Made by a program: the position numbers and the translations under genes. From positions 83,727-147,726 of the forward strand of contig DCUB01000045.1 in the NCBI GenBank assembly GCA_002329365.1: a stretch of DNA of 64,000 nucleotides, written 5' to 3'. The DNA comes from Ruminococcaceae bacterium UBA1425. Its GTDB lineage: Bacteria > Bacillota > Clostridia > Oscillospirales > Acutalibacteraceae. Below are positions 8,868 to 19,911 of the stretch, piece after piece. Numbering within the stretch: position 1 is the stretch's first letter; the number at the start of each line of letters is the position of its first letter. The notes below the pieces were generated by a model, which worked only from the letters and a program-made list of their open reading frames with translations, had not been told where the DNA came from and did not search any database.

Positions 8868-10259
8868 TTGCCAGACAACAGCTTTTTTAACGGATTCGAT
8901 AATATAAATATGCCGTTCAGCCTTGACGCCGAGCAGGCGGTGCTCGGCTCTGTACTTATTGAACCCTCGTGCATTGTGCAGGTTCAGCTTCATCTGCGTC
9001 CCGAGCATTTTTACCTGCCGCAGCATCAGGCGATATTCGGCGCAATGATAAGCATAGAGTCTGCCGGGGGCAGGATTGACCCGCTCCTTGTACTTGAAAG
9101 GCTTAAGGCAGATAAGGTTTATGACGACGCCTCCGGGAAAAACTATCTTTACAAGCTTGCCGAGGCTGTACCGAGCACAAAAAACGTCGAGCAGTACGCA
9201 AAGATTGTGCGCGACAAGTTTTATCTCCGCACGCTCATTAACACCTCTCGCGAGATAATTGAAGATACCGTAGGTTCCGATGCCGATACAGACCTGCTTT
9301 TAGACTCCGCCGAACAGAAAATTTACGATATCCGCCGCGGCAAATCAATGTCGGGTCCTTCAAGACTCAGCGATATTATTATTAACGAAGTTTACGACAA
9401 GCTTAATAAGCTGAACTCCGACGAAAGGGACGAGTTTAAGGGAATCCCCACGGGCTACGCCGACCTTGACAGCATCCTCACCGGCTTACATAAATCAGAC
9501 CTTATACTTATCGGTGCCCGTCCCGCAATGGGCAAAACGAGCTTCGCCCTTAACATTGCAAGAAACATTTCATTACTCGGAAAGAAAAAGGTCGTTTTCT
9601 TCTCGCTCGAAATGTCAAAGGAGCAGCTCGCGCAAAGGGTTTTGTCAACTGAGGCGCGCATACACAGCCAAAAAATGCGGACAGGCCAGCTTGACGCCGA
9701 CGACTGGACAAGGCTGGGGCTTGCCACCTCCGTGTTAAACGAATGCGAGCTTTATTTTGACGACAGCTCCGATATCACGGTGCCGGAGATGAAAGCAAAG
9801 GTAAGGCGCATGAAAAATGTCGACTGCGTCATTATCGACTACTTAGGGCTTGTAAAGTCGCCCGTCAGAACAGAAAACCGCGTGCAGGAGGTAACGGAAA
9901 TCACACGAACACTTAAGCTGATGGCAAAGGATTTGCGAATCCCCGTGATTTGCTGCGCGCAGCTTTCAAGAGGAACAGAGGGCAGGGGAAAGTCGCACAG
10001 GCCGCAGCTTTCCGACCTTCGCGATTCCGGCTCAATAGAGCAGGACGCCGATATTGTTCTTATGCTTTACCGCAAGGAATACTATGACGCGGAAAGGAAA
10101 GACCGCGACAATGCGGAGGACGATCCTGAAAATATGGCAAGCGAGGTAGAGGTTATAGTGGCGAAGAACAGGCACGGCCCCACAAATACCGTCAAGCTTG
10201 TATGGGATTCCGAGCATACGCTGTTTGTCGGAATCGAGAGGCTCCAGAATGTTAGGTAA
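8868..10259 (+). CDS. dnaB: Replicative DNA helicase DnaB
   Basis: A hexameric 463-residue helicase that unwinds DNA at the replication fork and loads with primase. The N-terminal domain (SLDAEQAVLGSVL) and the RecA-like domain with Walker A GARPAMGKTSFALN, SLEMS, Walker B VDCVIIDYLGL and the arginine-finger region are all present. No intein interrupts the P-loop. The start is TTG at 8868, preceded by GGGGTG. The end overlaps the tilS start by 11 bases. Confidence 0.96.
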   Translation: MPDNSFFNGFDNINMPFSLDAEQAVLGSVLIEPSCIVQVQLHLRPEHFYLPQHQAIFGAMISIESAGGRIDPLLVLERLKADKVYDDASGKNYLYKLAEAVPSTKNVEQYAKIVRDKFYLRTLINTSREIIEDTVGSDADTDLLLDSAEQKIYDIRRGKSMSGPSRLSDIIINEVYDKLNKLNSDERDEFKGIPTGYADLDSILTGLHKSDLILIGARPAMGKTSFALNIARNISLLGKKKVVFFSLEMSKEQLAQRVLSTEARIHSQKMRTGQLDADDWTRLGLATSVLNECELYFDDSSDITVPEMKAKVRRMKNVDCVIIDYLGLVKSPVRTENRVQEVTEITRTLKLMAKDLRIPVICCAQLSRGTEGRGKSHRPQLSDLRDSGSIEQDADIVLMLYRKEYYDAERKDRDNAEDDPENMASEVEVIVAKNRHGPTNTVKLVWDSEHTLFVGIERLQNVR

Positions 10260-11601
10260 GGTTCTTGCCGCAATACGGAAATACGACATGCTGAGTTCCG
10301 GCGACAGCGTTATCGTCGCTCTTTCGGGGGGCGCCGACTCTATGTCGCTGCTACACGTTTTGTTAAGTCTTAAGGACGAGCTTTCAATATCTGTTTCGGC
10401 CGCCCACGTCAACCATTGCCTGCGCGGCGAGGAATCGGACGGCGACGAGCATTTTGTCCGCTCGGTCTGCGAAAACCTTTGCATTAAGCTTCACGTTTTG
10501 CGCGCCGATATTGCCGCAGAGTCCGAAAAAACCGGTGAGGGGACGGAGGAGTGCGGCAGGCGGATAAGATATGAGTTTTTCAATTCAATCGACGAAGCTT
10601 CAAAAATCGCAACGGCTCACACGCAAAGCGACAACCTTGAAACGGTGCTGTTAAACCTAACACGCGGCAGCGGTTTAAACGGACTTTGCGGTATACCTCC
10701 CGTCCGCGGCAGGGTTATACGCCCTTTAATCGGCTGCGCGCGCGCGGAGGTTCTGAAATATTGCGGCGATAACGGAATAACGTACGTTACCGATAAATCA
10801 AACCTTGAAAACGACTATAACAGGAACAAAATAAGAAATCTTGTCGTTCCGCATTTGATGCAAATCAACCCCGCTGTTGAGGCTGCCGTCGGCCGCTGTG
10901 CCGAAAGCCTTCGCGAGGACGAGGGCTGTCTTTCGTCTCTTGCCGCCGGGCTTCTTCACGAAGCCGAAACAGAAAAGGGCTATCAATCCAGCAGGCTTTT
11001 GCAGGCGCATCCGTCCATCCGCAAACGCGCCGTTAATATGCTGCTGCGCGAGAGAATGACGGAAAAGCCGCAAAAGCATCATATCGATTTGATTGATAAC
11101 GCGCTGAAAGAAGGCGGGGCCGTTCAGACGCAAAATAATGTTTCGGCTGTCGTGAAAAACGGGCTGCTTACCTTTACGGTCGATGTGAAACATCTTGAAC
11201 CGTGGCGCACCGAAATAAACGGCGACACGGCGGTTTTTCCGTACGGCACTATAAGAATCAGTATATTTAACATTTCGGCATTAAACAGGTCACAAAAAAT
11301 TTGCAAACGGGTATTGGCGAATTGCCTTGACTATGATAAAATAAATAGTAAATCATTTTTCAGAAGCAGGCAGGAGGGCGACAGGATTACTCAGCCGCGG
11401 GGCGGCTGCACAAAAACGCTCAAAAAGCTGTTTAATGAAAAGGGCATACCCGTTGAGAAAAGAAACGGTATAGTCGTGCTTGCCGACGACGAAGGAGTGC
11501 TTTGGGTTGAAGGCTACGGCTGCGACAGGCGCGCTATGATTTCCGATTCCACTCAAAGAGTTATGATGATTGGGGTTGAAAGAGATGAGGACGTCGATTA
11601 A
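10249..11601 (+). CDS. tilS: tRNA(Ile)-lysidine synthetase
   Basis: A 450-residue PP-loop ATPase that attaches lysine to C34 of the tRNA(Ile) reading AUA, an essential step given how often AUA is used in this region. The N-terminal motif ALSGGADSMSLLHVL gives the ATP site; the C-terminal domain RQEGDRITQPRGG-CTKTLKKLFNEKGIP matches the TilS substrate-recognition module. ATG 10249 is preceded by GAGAGG at 10236-10241 and lies within the last codons of dnaB, indicating coupling. It heads the conserved tilS-hpt-ftsH cluster. Confidence 0.94.
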   Translation: MLGKVLAAIRKYDMLSSGDSVIVALSGGADSMSLLHVLLSLKDELSISVSAAHVNHCLRGEESDGDEHFVRSVCENLCIKLHVLRADIAAESEKTGEGTEECGRRIRYEFFNSIDEASKIATAHTQSDNLETVLLNLTRGSGLNGLCGIPPVRGRVIRPLIGCARAEVLKYCGDNGITYVTDKSNLENDYNRNKIRNLVVPHLMQINPAVEAAVGRCAESLREDEGCLSSLAAGLLHEAETEKGYQSSRLLQAHPSIRKRAVNMLLRERMTEKPQKHHIDLIDNALKEGGAVQTQNNVSAVVKNGLLTFTVDVKHLEPWRTEINGDTAVFPYGTIRISIFNISALNRSQKICKRVLANCLDYDKINSKSFFRSRQEGDRITQPRGGCTKTLKKLFNEKGIPVEKRNGIVVLADDEGVLWVEGYGCDRRAMISDSTQRVMMIGVERDEDVD

Positions 11602-12133
11602 CGACGACATTGAGGAAGTGCTGTTTACGGCCGAAGAAATATCGACGGCGGTCAAACGGCTTGCGGAACAAATCAACAAAGACTATGAAAACAAGAATCT
11701 GCTTCTTGTAAGCGTATTAAAGGGCGCCGTAGTTTTTCTGTCTGACCTTCTGCGCGAAATCACAATTCCCTGCGCCATCGACTTCATGGCAGTTTCGAGC
11801 TACGGTTCATCCTCCGAATCGTCAGGAATCGTCAAGATTGTAAAGGACCTTGACATTAAGCTCACCGGGTACGACGTTCTGATTGTCGAGGATATACTCG
11901 ACAGCGGAAACACTCTGCAGTATTTAACAGGTCTTTTAAAATCGCGAAAGCCTGCGAGCTTGAAGGTCTGCACATTGCTTGACAAGCCCGAAAGAAGAGA
12001 GGCGCTCGTTGTTCCCGATTATTTCGGCCTTAAGGTGCCGAACAGCTTTATTGTAGGCTACGGTCTCGACTACCGCGAAAAATACAGAAACCTTCCTTAC
12101 ATAGGAATATTAAAGCGAAATATTTACGAATAA
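11585..12133 (+). CDS. hpt: Hypoxanthine phosphoribosyltransferase
   Basis: This 182-residue enzyme salvages hypoxanthine and guanine with PRPP to IMP and GMP. The PRPP motif VLIVEDILDSGNTL, the flexible-loop region MAVSSYGSSSESSG and the C-terminal VGYGLDYREKYRNLPYIG are typical. I prefer ATG 11585, with GGGG 9 bases upstream; TTG codons at 11570 and 11576 are possible alternatives. The start overlaps the end of tilS. The tilS-hpt-ftsH order is widely conserved in Gram-positive bacteria. Confidence 0.94.
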   Translation: MRTSINDDIEEVLFTAEEISTAVKRLAEQINKDYENKNLLLVSVLKGAVVFLSDLLREITIPCAIDFMAVSSYGSSSESSGIVKIVKDLDIKLTGYDVLIVEDILDSGNTLQYLTGLLKSRKPASLKVCTLLDKPERREALVVPDYFGLKVPNSFIVGYGLDYREKYRNLPYIGILKRNIYE

Positions 12134-12207
12134 CAAGCCGAATGATTATGTCCGTTCGTGGAAACATATTATTTACGGTGCCGTTAACATAAGGAGTGAT
12201 TTTCTCT

Positions 12208-14148
<1,941 letters not shown>

Positions 14149-14164
14149 GAAAGGGTTTGATATA

Positions 14165-15004
14165 ATGAAGGTAAACATGACGAAAATTATTTTCGGCGCG
14201 GTTGCCGTACTGCTGGGCGTGCTGATGCTCCTCAGCGCGTTTGATCTGTTCGAGTTTGAAAACATCTACCCTTACTGGACGCTGTTTATTATTATCCCCA
14301 CAGTAGTCAGCATGATAACAAACGGCTTCACGTTATGGAAAACCGCCCTGCTCGCCTTCGGGGTAAACGCTCTCATATGCCAGCAGCACTGGGGCGAATG
14401 GGGCTGGAAGCAGTTTGTAATTGTCAATATTGCTGTCTGCTTCATTCTGTTCGGAGTATATCTTCTTCTCGGCGACCTCAGAAAGAAAAAACCGAACAAT
14501 GTCAACACATATAATTACGCGCCCGTAAATCAGGGCTATACTTACGCAAACGAAGATGCCGCGCGTCAGGATGAGTCATATGCATACACACAGGGGCAGC
14601 CTGCCGGAAACGCAAACGCGGGATACGCGGGCAGCGCCGCCTACGGCGCTTCAAGCGGCCCGTGCGATTACAATATACATCCGAGCTATACGGGCATATT
14701 GTGCAGCAACAAATATAAAAACTGTTCAAAGGATTTCAGAGGCGGCTCGGTCGTTGCCGTGCTCGGCGGCGTACAGGCTGATTTTTCCGAAGTAGTCATT
14801 TCGGGCGACGTTACCGTCAACGTAACTTCCGTTTTTGGTACAGTTGATATTTACGTCCCGAACAATGTACGCGTTGAGGCAAACGGAACCGAAATTCTCG
14901 GGAGCTGCGATAATTTTGTAGTGTCCTCGTTCGGACCTGAGGTTCCGTGCCTGCGCATAAAATATGTAACTGTTTTCGGCAATATTGACATTAAAATAAG
15001 ATAA
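14165..15004 (+). CDS. LiaF-like membrane protein with toastrack-type C-terminal domain
   Basis: A 279-residue protein with four predicted N-terminal membrane helices (about residues 6-110, DUF5668/LiaI-LiaF-like), a low-complexity linker rich in Tyr, Ala, Gln and Gly (about 120-175), and a C-terminal beta-rich domain (about 185-279) like the LiaF C-terminus. In Bacillus, LiaF restrains the envelope-stress system LiaRS, but no histidine kinase or response regulator is adjacent here, so the partner is unknown. ATG 14165 has AAAGGG about 9 bases upstream. It sits between ftsH and the topoisomerase pair and is probably read from the same transcript. Confidence 0.75.
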   Translation: MKVNMTKIIFGAVAVLLGVLMLLSAFDLFEFENIYPYWTLFIIIPTVVSMITNGFTLWKTALLAFGVNALICQQHWGEWGWKQFVIVNIAVCFILFGVYLLLGDLRKKKPNNVNTYNYAPVNQGYTYANEDAARQDESYAYTQGQPAGNANAGYAGSAAYGASSGPCDYNIHPSYTGILCSNKYKNCSKDFRGGSVVAVLGGVQADFSEVVISGDVTVNVTSVFGTVDIYVPNNVRVEANGTEILGSCDNFVVSSFGPEVPCLRIKYVTVFGNIDIKIR

Positions 15005-15028
15005 AAAGCAAGGGGTTTTTCATAAGAA

Positions 15029-17011
15029 ATGGCAAAGAAAACCGATTACGGTAACGAAAGCATAAGACAGCTCAAGGGTGCCGACAGGGTGCGTAGGCGC
15101 CCTGCTGTTATTTTCGGCTCTGACGGGCTTGAGGGTTGCCAGCACTCCGTTTTCGAGATTATTTCAAACTCAATCGACGAGGCACGCGAGGGCTACGGCG
15201 ACAGAATAATGGTTACGCGATTTTCCGACAAATCCATTGAAGTGCAGGACTTCGGCAGGGGCATCCCCGTCGATTATAACGCGAAGGAAAAAAGGTTTAA
15301 CTGGGAGCTTCTGTTCTGCGAGCTTTACGCCGGAGGAAAATACGACACAAACGACGGCGGCAGCTACGAGTATTCACTCGGTCTGAACGGTCTCGGTCTT
15401 TGCGCTACGCAATATGCATCCGAATATATGGAGGCCGAGATACACACAGGCGGTTACAGGTATTTTCTTACCTTTAAGCACGGCAAGCCTTTCGGCGAAA
15501 TGATAAAGGAGGAATACGCAAAACGCGACACCGGCACAAGGATAAAATGGAGACCTGACCTGAAGGTATTCACCGACATAGACATTCCGCTCGAATATTT
15601 TCAGGACATGCTGCGGCGTCAGTCTATTGTAAACGCCGGAGTCCGCTTCATACTTAAGAACCAGGTTTCGGCCTCTAAATTCGAAACATACGAATATGTT
15701 TACGAAAACGGAGTTGTGGATTATATAAAGGAAATTGCCGGTGAAAACCCGCTTACCTCAGTCCAGTTCTGGCAGGCGGAGCGCGTAGGACGCGACCGTG
15801 AGGACCAGAAGGATTACAGGGTCAAAATCAATGCCGCTGTCTGCTTTTCAAATAAGATTCAGCTCAAGGAGTATTACCACAATTCAAGCTGGCTTGAGCA
15901 CGGCGGAGCGCCCGACAAGGCTATAAGAAGCACTTTTGTTTCACAAATCGACAGTTATCTTAAAAACAACAACAAATACCTAAAGAGCGATCCCAAGATA
16001 AGCTTTCAGGATATCGACGACTGTCTTGTGCTTGTAGTATCCTCCTTTTCAACAAAAACCTCATATGAAAATCAGACGAAAAAATCAATTACAAACAGGT
16101 TTATTCAGGAGGCAATGACGGATTTTTTCAAGCATCAGCTTGAGGTATATTTTATAGAAAACAGGATTGAAGCCGAAAAAATCTGCGAACAGGTTCTTAT
16201 AAATATGCGCAGCCGCGTAAAGGCGGAGGCTACAAGGCTGAATCTTAAAAAGACGCTGCAAAGCTCAAACGACATGACTAACAGAATACAGAAGTTTGTA
16301 GACTGCCGCAGCCGCGACGTAAACGTCAGGGAGCTTTTCATAGTCGAGGGCGATTCGGCTCTCGGCGCCTGCAAGCAGGCCCGGAACTCGGAGTTTCAGG
16401 CCATTATTCCCGTCAGGGGAAAAATACTCAACTGCCTCAAATCCGATTACGACAAGATTTTCAAGAGCGAAATAATAACAGACCTTATTAAGGTGCTCGG
16501 CTGCGGAGTAGAGGTTAAAACGAAGTCGAGCAAGGATATGAACTCCTTCAACCTCGACCAGCTCAGGTGGAACAAGGTAATAATCTGTACCGACGCCGAC
16601 GTGGACGGCTTCCAGATACGCACACTCATCTTAACTATGATTTACAGGCTGATGCCGACGCTTATCGACGCCGGATACGTCTATATCGCAGAGTCGCCGC
16701 TTTATGAAATCACGTCGAAGGAGCATACATGGTTCGCATATTCCGAAAAGGAAAAGACGCAGGTGTTGGAGGAAATCGGAGACGCGAAATATACAATTCA
16801 GCGTTCAAAGGGGCTCGGCGAAAACGAGGCTGAAATGATGTGGCTGACAACTATGAATCCCTTAACACGCAGGCTGATTAAGGTAAGCTCCGACGAAGCA
16901 AGACTGACCTCGGAGGTTTTTGACATGCTCTTAGGCGACAATCTTAACGCGAGAAAAGAGCACATAGCCGAAGTCGGCCATCTTTATATCGACCTTGCAG
17001 ACGTTTCATAA
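15029..17011 (+). CDS. Divergent type IIA DNA topoisomerase subunit B (ParE/GyrB-like)
   Basis: The ATPase and TOPRIM subunit of a type II topoisomerase, 660 residues. GHKL motifs NSIDEA, DFGRGIP and GLNGLGLC, the QTKK lysine, TOPRIM EGDSALGACKQ and DADVDGFQIRTL are present. Several positions differ from classical GyrB and ParE: RRPAVIFGS replaces RPGMYIGS, EGDSALG replaces EGDSAGG, GLNGLG replaces GLHGVG. It therefore belongs to a divergent clade rather than standard gyrase. The partner A subunit follows 37 bases downstream. Whether it relaxes, decatenates or supercoils cannot be decided from sequence. Confidence 0.85.
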   Translation: MAKKTDYGNESIRQLKGADRVRRRPAVIFGSDGLEGCQHSVFEIISNSIDEAREGYGDRIMVTRFSDKSIEVQDFGRGIPVDYNAKEKRFNWELLFCELYAGGKYDTNDGGSYEYSLGLNGLGLCATQYASEYMEAEIHTGGYRYFLTFKHGKPFGEMIKEEYAKRDTGTRIKWRPDLKVFTDIDIPLEYFQDMLRRQSIVNAGVRFILKNQVSASKFETYEYVYENGVVDYIKEIAGENPLTSVQFWQAERVGRDREDQKDYRVKINAAVCFSNKIQLKEYYHNSSWLEHGGAPDKAIRSTFVSQIDSYLKNNNKYLKSDPKISFQDIDDCLVLVVSSFSTKTSYENQTKKSITNRFIQEAMTDFFKHQLEVYFIENRIEAEKICEQVLINMRSRVKAEATRLNLKKTLQSSNDMTNRIQKFVDCRSRDVNVRELFIVEGDSALGACKQARNSEFQAIIPVRGKILNCLKSDYDKIFKSEIITDLIKVLGCGVEVKTKSSKDMNSFNLDQLRWNKVIICTDADVDGFQIRTLILTMIYRLMPTLIDAGYVYIAESPLYEITSKEHTWFAYSEKEKTQVLEEIGDAKYTIQRSKGLGENEAEMMWLTTMNPLTRRLIKVSSDEARLTSEVFDMLLGDNLNARKEHIAEVGHLYIDLADVS

Positions 17012-17048
17012 TTCATTCGGAAAAGTACGCTATTATTGAAGGAACGGT

Positions 17049-19301
17049 TTGGTTGTAATGTCTAAGAAAAAGGAAAAAATCAAAGGCCCCGAAGGGGAAA
17101 AACTGAATGAATTTACGCACATCCCGCAAGCGGGAGAGGTAATTCCGCAAAAGATAACCGATACCCTTGAAACGAATTATATGCCGTACGCTATGAGCGT
17201 AATAATGTCAAGGGCAATTCCGGAAATCGACGGCTTCAAGCCCTCTCACCGCAAAATACTTTACACAATGTACAAAATGGGTCTGCTGACGGGGCCTCGC
17301 TCCAAGTCGGCAAACATTGTCGGTCGCACAATGCAGCTTAATCCGCACGGCGAGTCGGCAATATATGAAACAATGGTGCGGCTTTCAAGGGGCTACGAGG
17401 CGCTTCTGCATCCGTATGTCGATTCAAAGGGAAACTTCGGCAAGTCGTATTCAAGAGATATGATGTGGGCAGCGTCACGTTATACCGAGGCGAAGCTTGA
17501 GCCGATATGCGCCGAGCTGTTTAACGATATCGATAAGGATGCCGTAGATTTTGTCCCGAATTACGACAACACGATGACGGAACCTACGCTGCTGCCTGTT
17601 TCCTTTCCTTCCATACTTGTAAACGCGAATGTGGGCATAGCCGTCGGAATGGCTATTTCTATCTGTTCATTTAACCTTACCGAGGTTTGCGACACGACAA
17701 TAGCGTTAATAAAGGACGAAAACCACAACGTGGCCGATACTCTGAGGGCGCCCGACTTTATAGGCGGCGGCCAGATTCTTTACGACCGCGCTTCAATAGA
17801 GGAGATTTACAAAACGGGCAGGGGAGGCTTCCGCGTCCGTTCAAAGTATTCATACGACAAGTCGAACAACTGCTTAGATATAACAGAGATTCCTCCCACC
17901 ACAACAGCAGAGGCTGTCATAGACAAGGTTATAAAGCTCGTAAAGGCGGGCACGGTGCGGGAAATCAGCGATATACGCGACGAGACAGACAAGAGCGGAC
18001 TAAAAATCACAATAGACTTAAAGCGCGGCGCAGACCCCGATAAGCTGATGCAGAAGCTGTTTAAAAACACAACGCTTGAGGACGTGTTTTCCTGCAACTT
18101 CAACGTGCTGATAGGCGGCAGTCCGCGTCAGCTCGGAGTAGCTGAGCTGTTGAACGAGTGGATTGCCTTTCGCACCGACTGCGTTCGCAGGCGAGTGTAT
18201 TTTAACCTTACAAAGGCAAAGGAAAAGCTTCATCTGCTTAAAGGTCTTGCCAAAATATTGCTCGATATCGACAAGGCAGTAAAAATAGTAAGGGAAACGA
18301 CAGAGGAAAGTGAAGTCATTCCCAACCTGATGATAGGCTTTATGATAGACGAGGTGCAGGCGGAGTATGTAGCGGAGATAAAGCTGCGCCACTTAAACAG
18401 GGAATACATCATAAAAAGAACTCAGGAGATTGAAAAACTGAAAAAAGAAGTCGCCGACATGGAGGACATTCTCAATTCGCGTTCAAGGGTCAAAAAGATG
18501 ATTATAAGCGAGCTTGAGGCAGTCAGCAAAAAGTACGGCAAGCCGCGCAGAAGCGAGATAATTTTCACAGCCGACGATGACGAAGAAACCGTCGAAAACG
18601 ATATTCCCGACTATCCCGTAACGCTGTTCTTTACGGAGCAGGGGTATTTTAAAAAGATAACGCCACAGTCACTTAGAATGAGCGGTGAACAAAAGCTTAA
18701 GGAGGGCGACAGAATCCTGCTTGAAATCGAGTCGAGCAACAACAGGGAGCTTTTGTTCTTCACAAACAAGTGTCAGGTGTACAAATCAAGGGCTTCCGAC
18801 TTTGAGGACACAAAGGCAAGCGTTCTCGGCGACTATGCCGCTTCCGTTCTCGGAATGGAGCAGGGCGAAACTGCCGTTTACATGGCGGTAACGGTCGACT
18901 ATTCCGGCTATATGCTGTTTTTCTTTGAAAACGGCAAAGTAGCAAAGGTGGAAATGTCGTCATATCAGACGAAGACAAACAGAAAAAAGCTAATAAAGGC
19001 ATATTCCGATAAATGCCCCGTTGCCGCTATAATGCATATTGAGCAGGACCGCGAGATTGTAATAAGCTCTTCTTCCGGCAGATTGCTGCTGTTCAACACA
19101 GGCTCCGTTTCACCAAAGACTACAAAGGACACCGCCGGAGTCGCCGTAATGACGCAGAAGAAAGGCCATCGCGTAACGGGAGCCCGCCTTTATAGACAGA
19201 ATGAGTTTGCAAAGCCCTATCGTTACAAAACGAAGACGCTTCCCGCGGCAGGCGCGTTGCCGGGCGCTGAGGATTCGGGCGAACAGATGACGCTCGAATA
19301 A
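17049..19301 (+). CDS. Divergent type IIA DNA topoisomerase subunit A (ParC/GyrA-like)
   Basis: The 750-residue breakage-reunion subunit. MSRAIPEIDGFKPSHRKILY, the region GKSYSRDMMWAASRYTEAKL with the active-site tyrosine after Arg, and SFPSILVNANVGIAVGMA match the GyrA/ParC core. A coiled-coil region (about 430-500) leads to a C-terminal beta-pinwheel (about 515-730) that seems shorter than in GyrA, and no canonical GyrA-box is visible. This suggests a topoisomerase IV-like role, but the pair is divergent. The TTG at 17049, 5 bases after GAAGGA, is preferred over the ATG at 17058. Confidence 0.85.
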   Translation: MVVMSKKKEKIKGPEGEKLNEFTHIPQAGEVIPQKITDTLETNYMPYAMSVIMSRAIPEIDGFKPSHRKILYTMYKMGLLTGPRSKSANIVGRTMQLNPHGESAIYETMVRLSRGYEALLHPYVDSKGNFGKSYSRDMMWAASRYTEAKLEPICAELFNDIDKDAVDFVPNYDNTMTEPTLLPVSFPSILVNANVGIAVGMAISICSFNLTEVCDTTIALIKDENHNVADTLRAPDFIGGGQILYDRASIEEIYKTGRGGFRVRSKYSYDKSNNCLDITEIPPTTTAEAVIDKVIKLVKAGTVREISDIRDETDKSGLKITIDLKRGADPDKLMQKLFKNTTLEDVFSCNFNVLIGGSPRQLGVAELLNEWIAFRTDCVRRRVYFNLTKAKEKLHLLKGLAKILLDIDKAVKIVRETTEESEVIPNLMIGFMIDEVQAEYVAEIKLRHLNREYIIKRTQEIEKLKKEVADMEDILNSRSRVKKMIISELEAVSKKYGKPRRSEIIFTADDDEETVENDIPDYPVTLFFTEQGYFKKITPQSLRMSGEQKLKEGDRILLEIESSNNRELLFFTNKCQVYKSRASDFEDTKASVLGDYAASVLGMEQGETAVYMAVTVDYSGYMLFFFENGKVAKVEMSSYQTKTNRKKLIKAYSDKCPVAAIMHIEQDREIVISSSSGRLLLFNTGSVSPKTTKDTAGVAVMTQKKGHRVTGARLYRQNEFAKPYRYKTKTLPAAGALPGAEDSGEQMTLE

Positions 19302-19305
19302 ATAA

Positions 19306-19336
19306 ACCGTTTGACAGAAGCACCCTGCCAAACGGT
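19306..19336 (+). terminator. Weak hairpin after the topoisomerase A gene
   Basis: ACCGTTTG (19306-19313) pairs with CAAACGGT (19329-19336) across a 15-base loop, a few bases after the stop codon. No T-tract follows, so termination here is doubtful. The rest of the 233-base gap holds only the secG promoter. Confidence 0.3.
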
Positions 19337-19471
19337 CCGGAAATGACCCGCAAACGCAAACGAATTGTGTGGTCATCCCGCAGTAAGTATTCTGTCCTTC
19401 AGAAAGGTCATAATTCAAGTAACTTTTTTCCTGTATTTTTGAAAATAGTGTAAAAAATCATAAAAATCATG

Positions 19472-19500
19472 TTGCATTTTTAAACTAAGTATGATAAAAT
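19472..19500 (+). promoter_or_regulatory. Sigma-A promoter of secG
   Basis: TTGCAT (19472-19477), 17-base spacer, TAAAAT (19495-19500), 34 bases before the secG start. GGAGGT lies just ahead of the ATG. Confidence 0.7.
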
Positions 19501-19534
19501 CCTATGGTACTAAAGATTCGGAGGTTATTTTCCT

Positions 19535-19786
19535 ATGAGTGCTCTTGAAATTATTCTCGGAGTAACGACATTATTAACGTCAGTCCTTATTGTTGTCCTC
19601 GTCTTGTTGCAGGAGGGGCACCAGCAGGGGCTTTCCGGTGCCATTGCCGGCGGTGCGGAAACCTTTTTCGGCAAAAACAAGGGGCGTACACTTGAGAATA
19701 AGCTCGTTAAGGGCACAACAATCCTTGCCGTTATATTCTTTGTTCTTACTCTTGCGACAACGCTGCTTCTTTTGTTCCTTAGGTAA
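19535..19786 (+). CDS. secG: Preprotein translocase subunit SecG
   Basis: An 83-residue membrane protein with two helices (about 3-23 and 58-80) joined by the conserved loop LLQEGHQQGLSGAIAGGAET-FFGKNKG. It is the small partner of SecYE and speeds protein export. Length and hydrophobic pattern are normal for SecG. It stands as a single gene with its own promoter and terminator. Confidence 0.93.
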   Translation: MSALEIILGVTTLLTSVLIVVLVLLQEGHQQGLSGAIAGGAETFFGKNKGRTLENKLVKGTTILAVIFFVLTLATTLLLLFLR

Positions 19787-19802
19787 TCGGTTTGTAGTGT
19801 TT

Positions 19803-19840
19803 CACGGGCAAACGTTATGTTTGTCCGTGTTTTTCTTTTT
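19803..19840 (+). terminator. Rho-independent terminator of secG
   Basis: CACGGGCAAAC (19803-19813) pairs with GTTTGTCCGTG (19819-19829) around a 5-base loop and is followed by a T-rich run (19830-19840). It lies 16 bases after the secG stop. Confidence 0.88.
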
Positions 19841-19911
19841 ACGCGATATTGCATACATAACGCGGTCTGAGCCAAAAATATTAATAATTACTTTTGTAAG
19901 GACTGCTTTAA

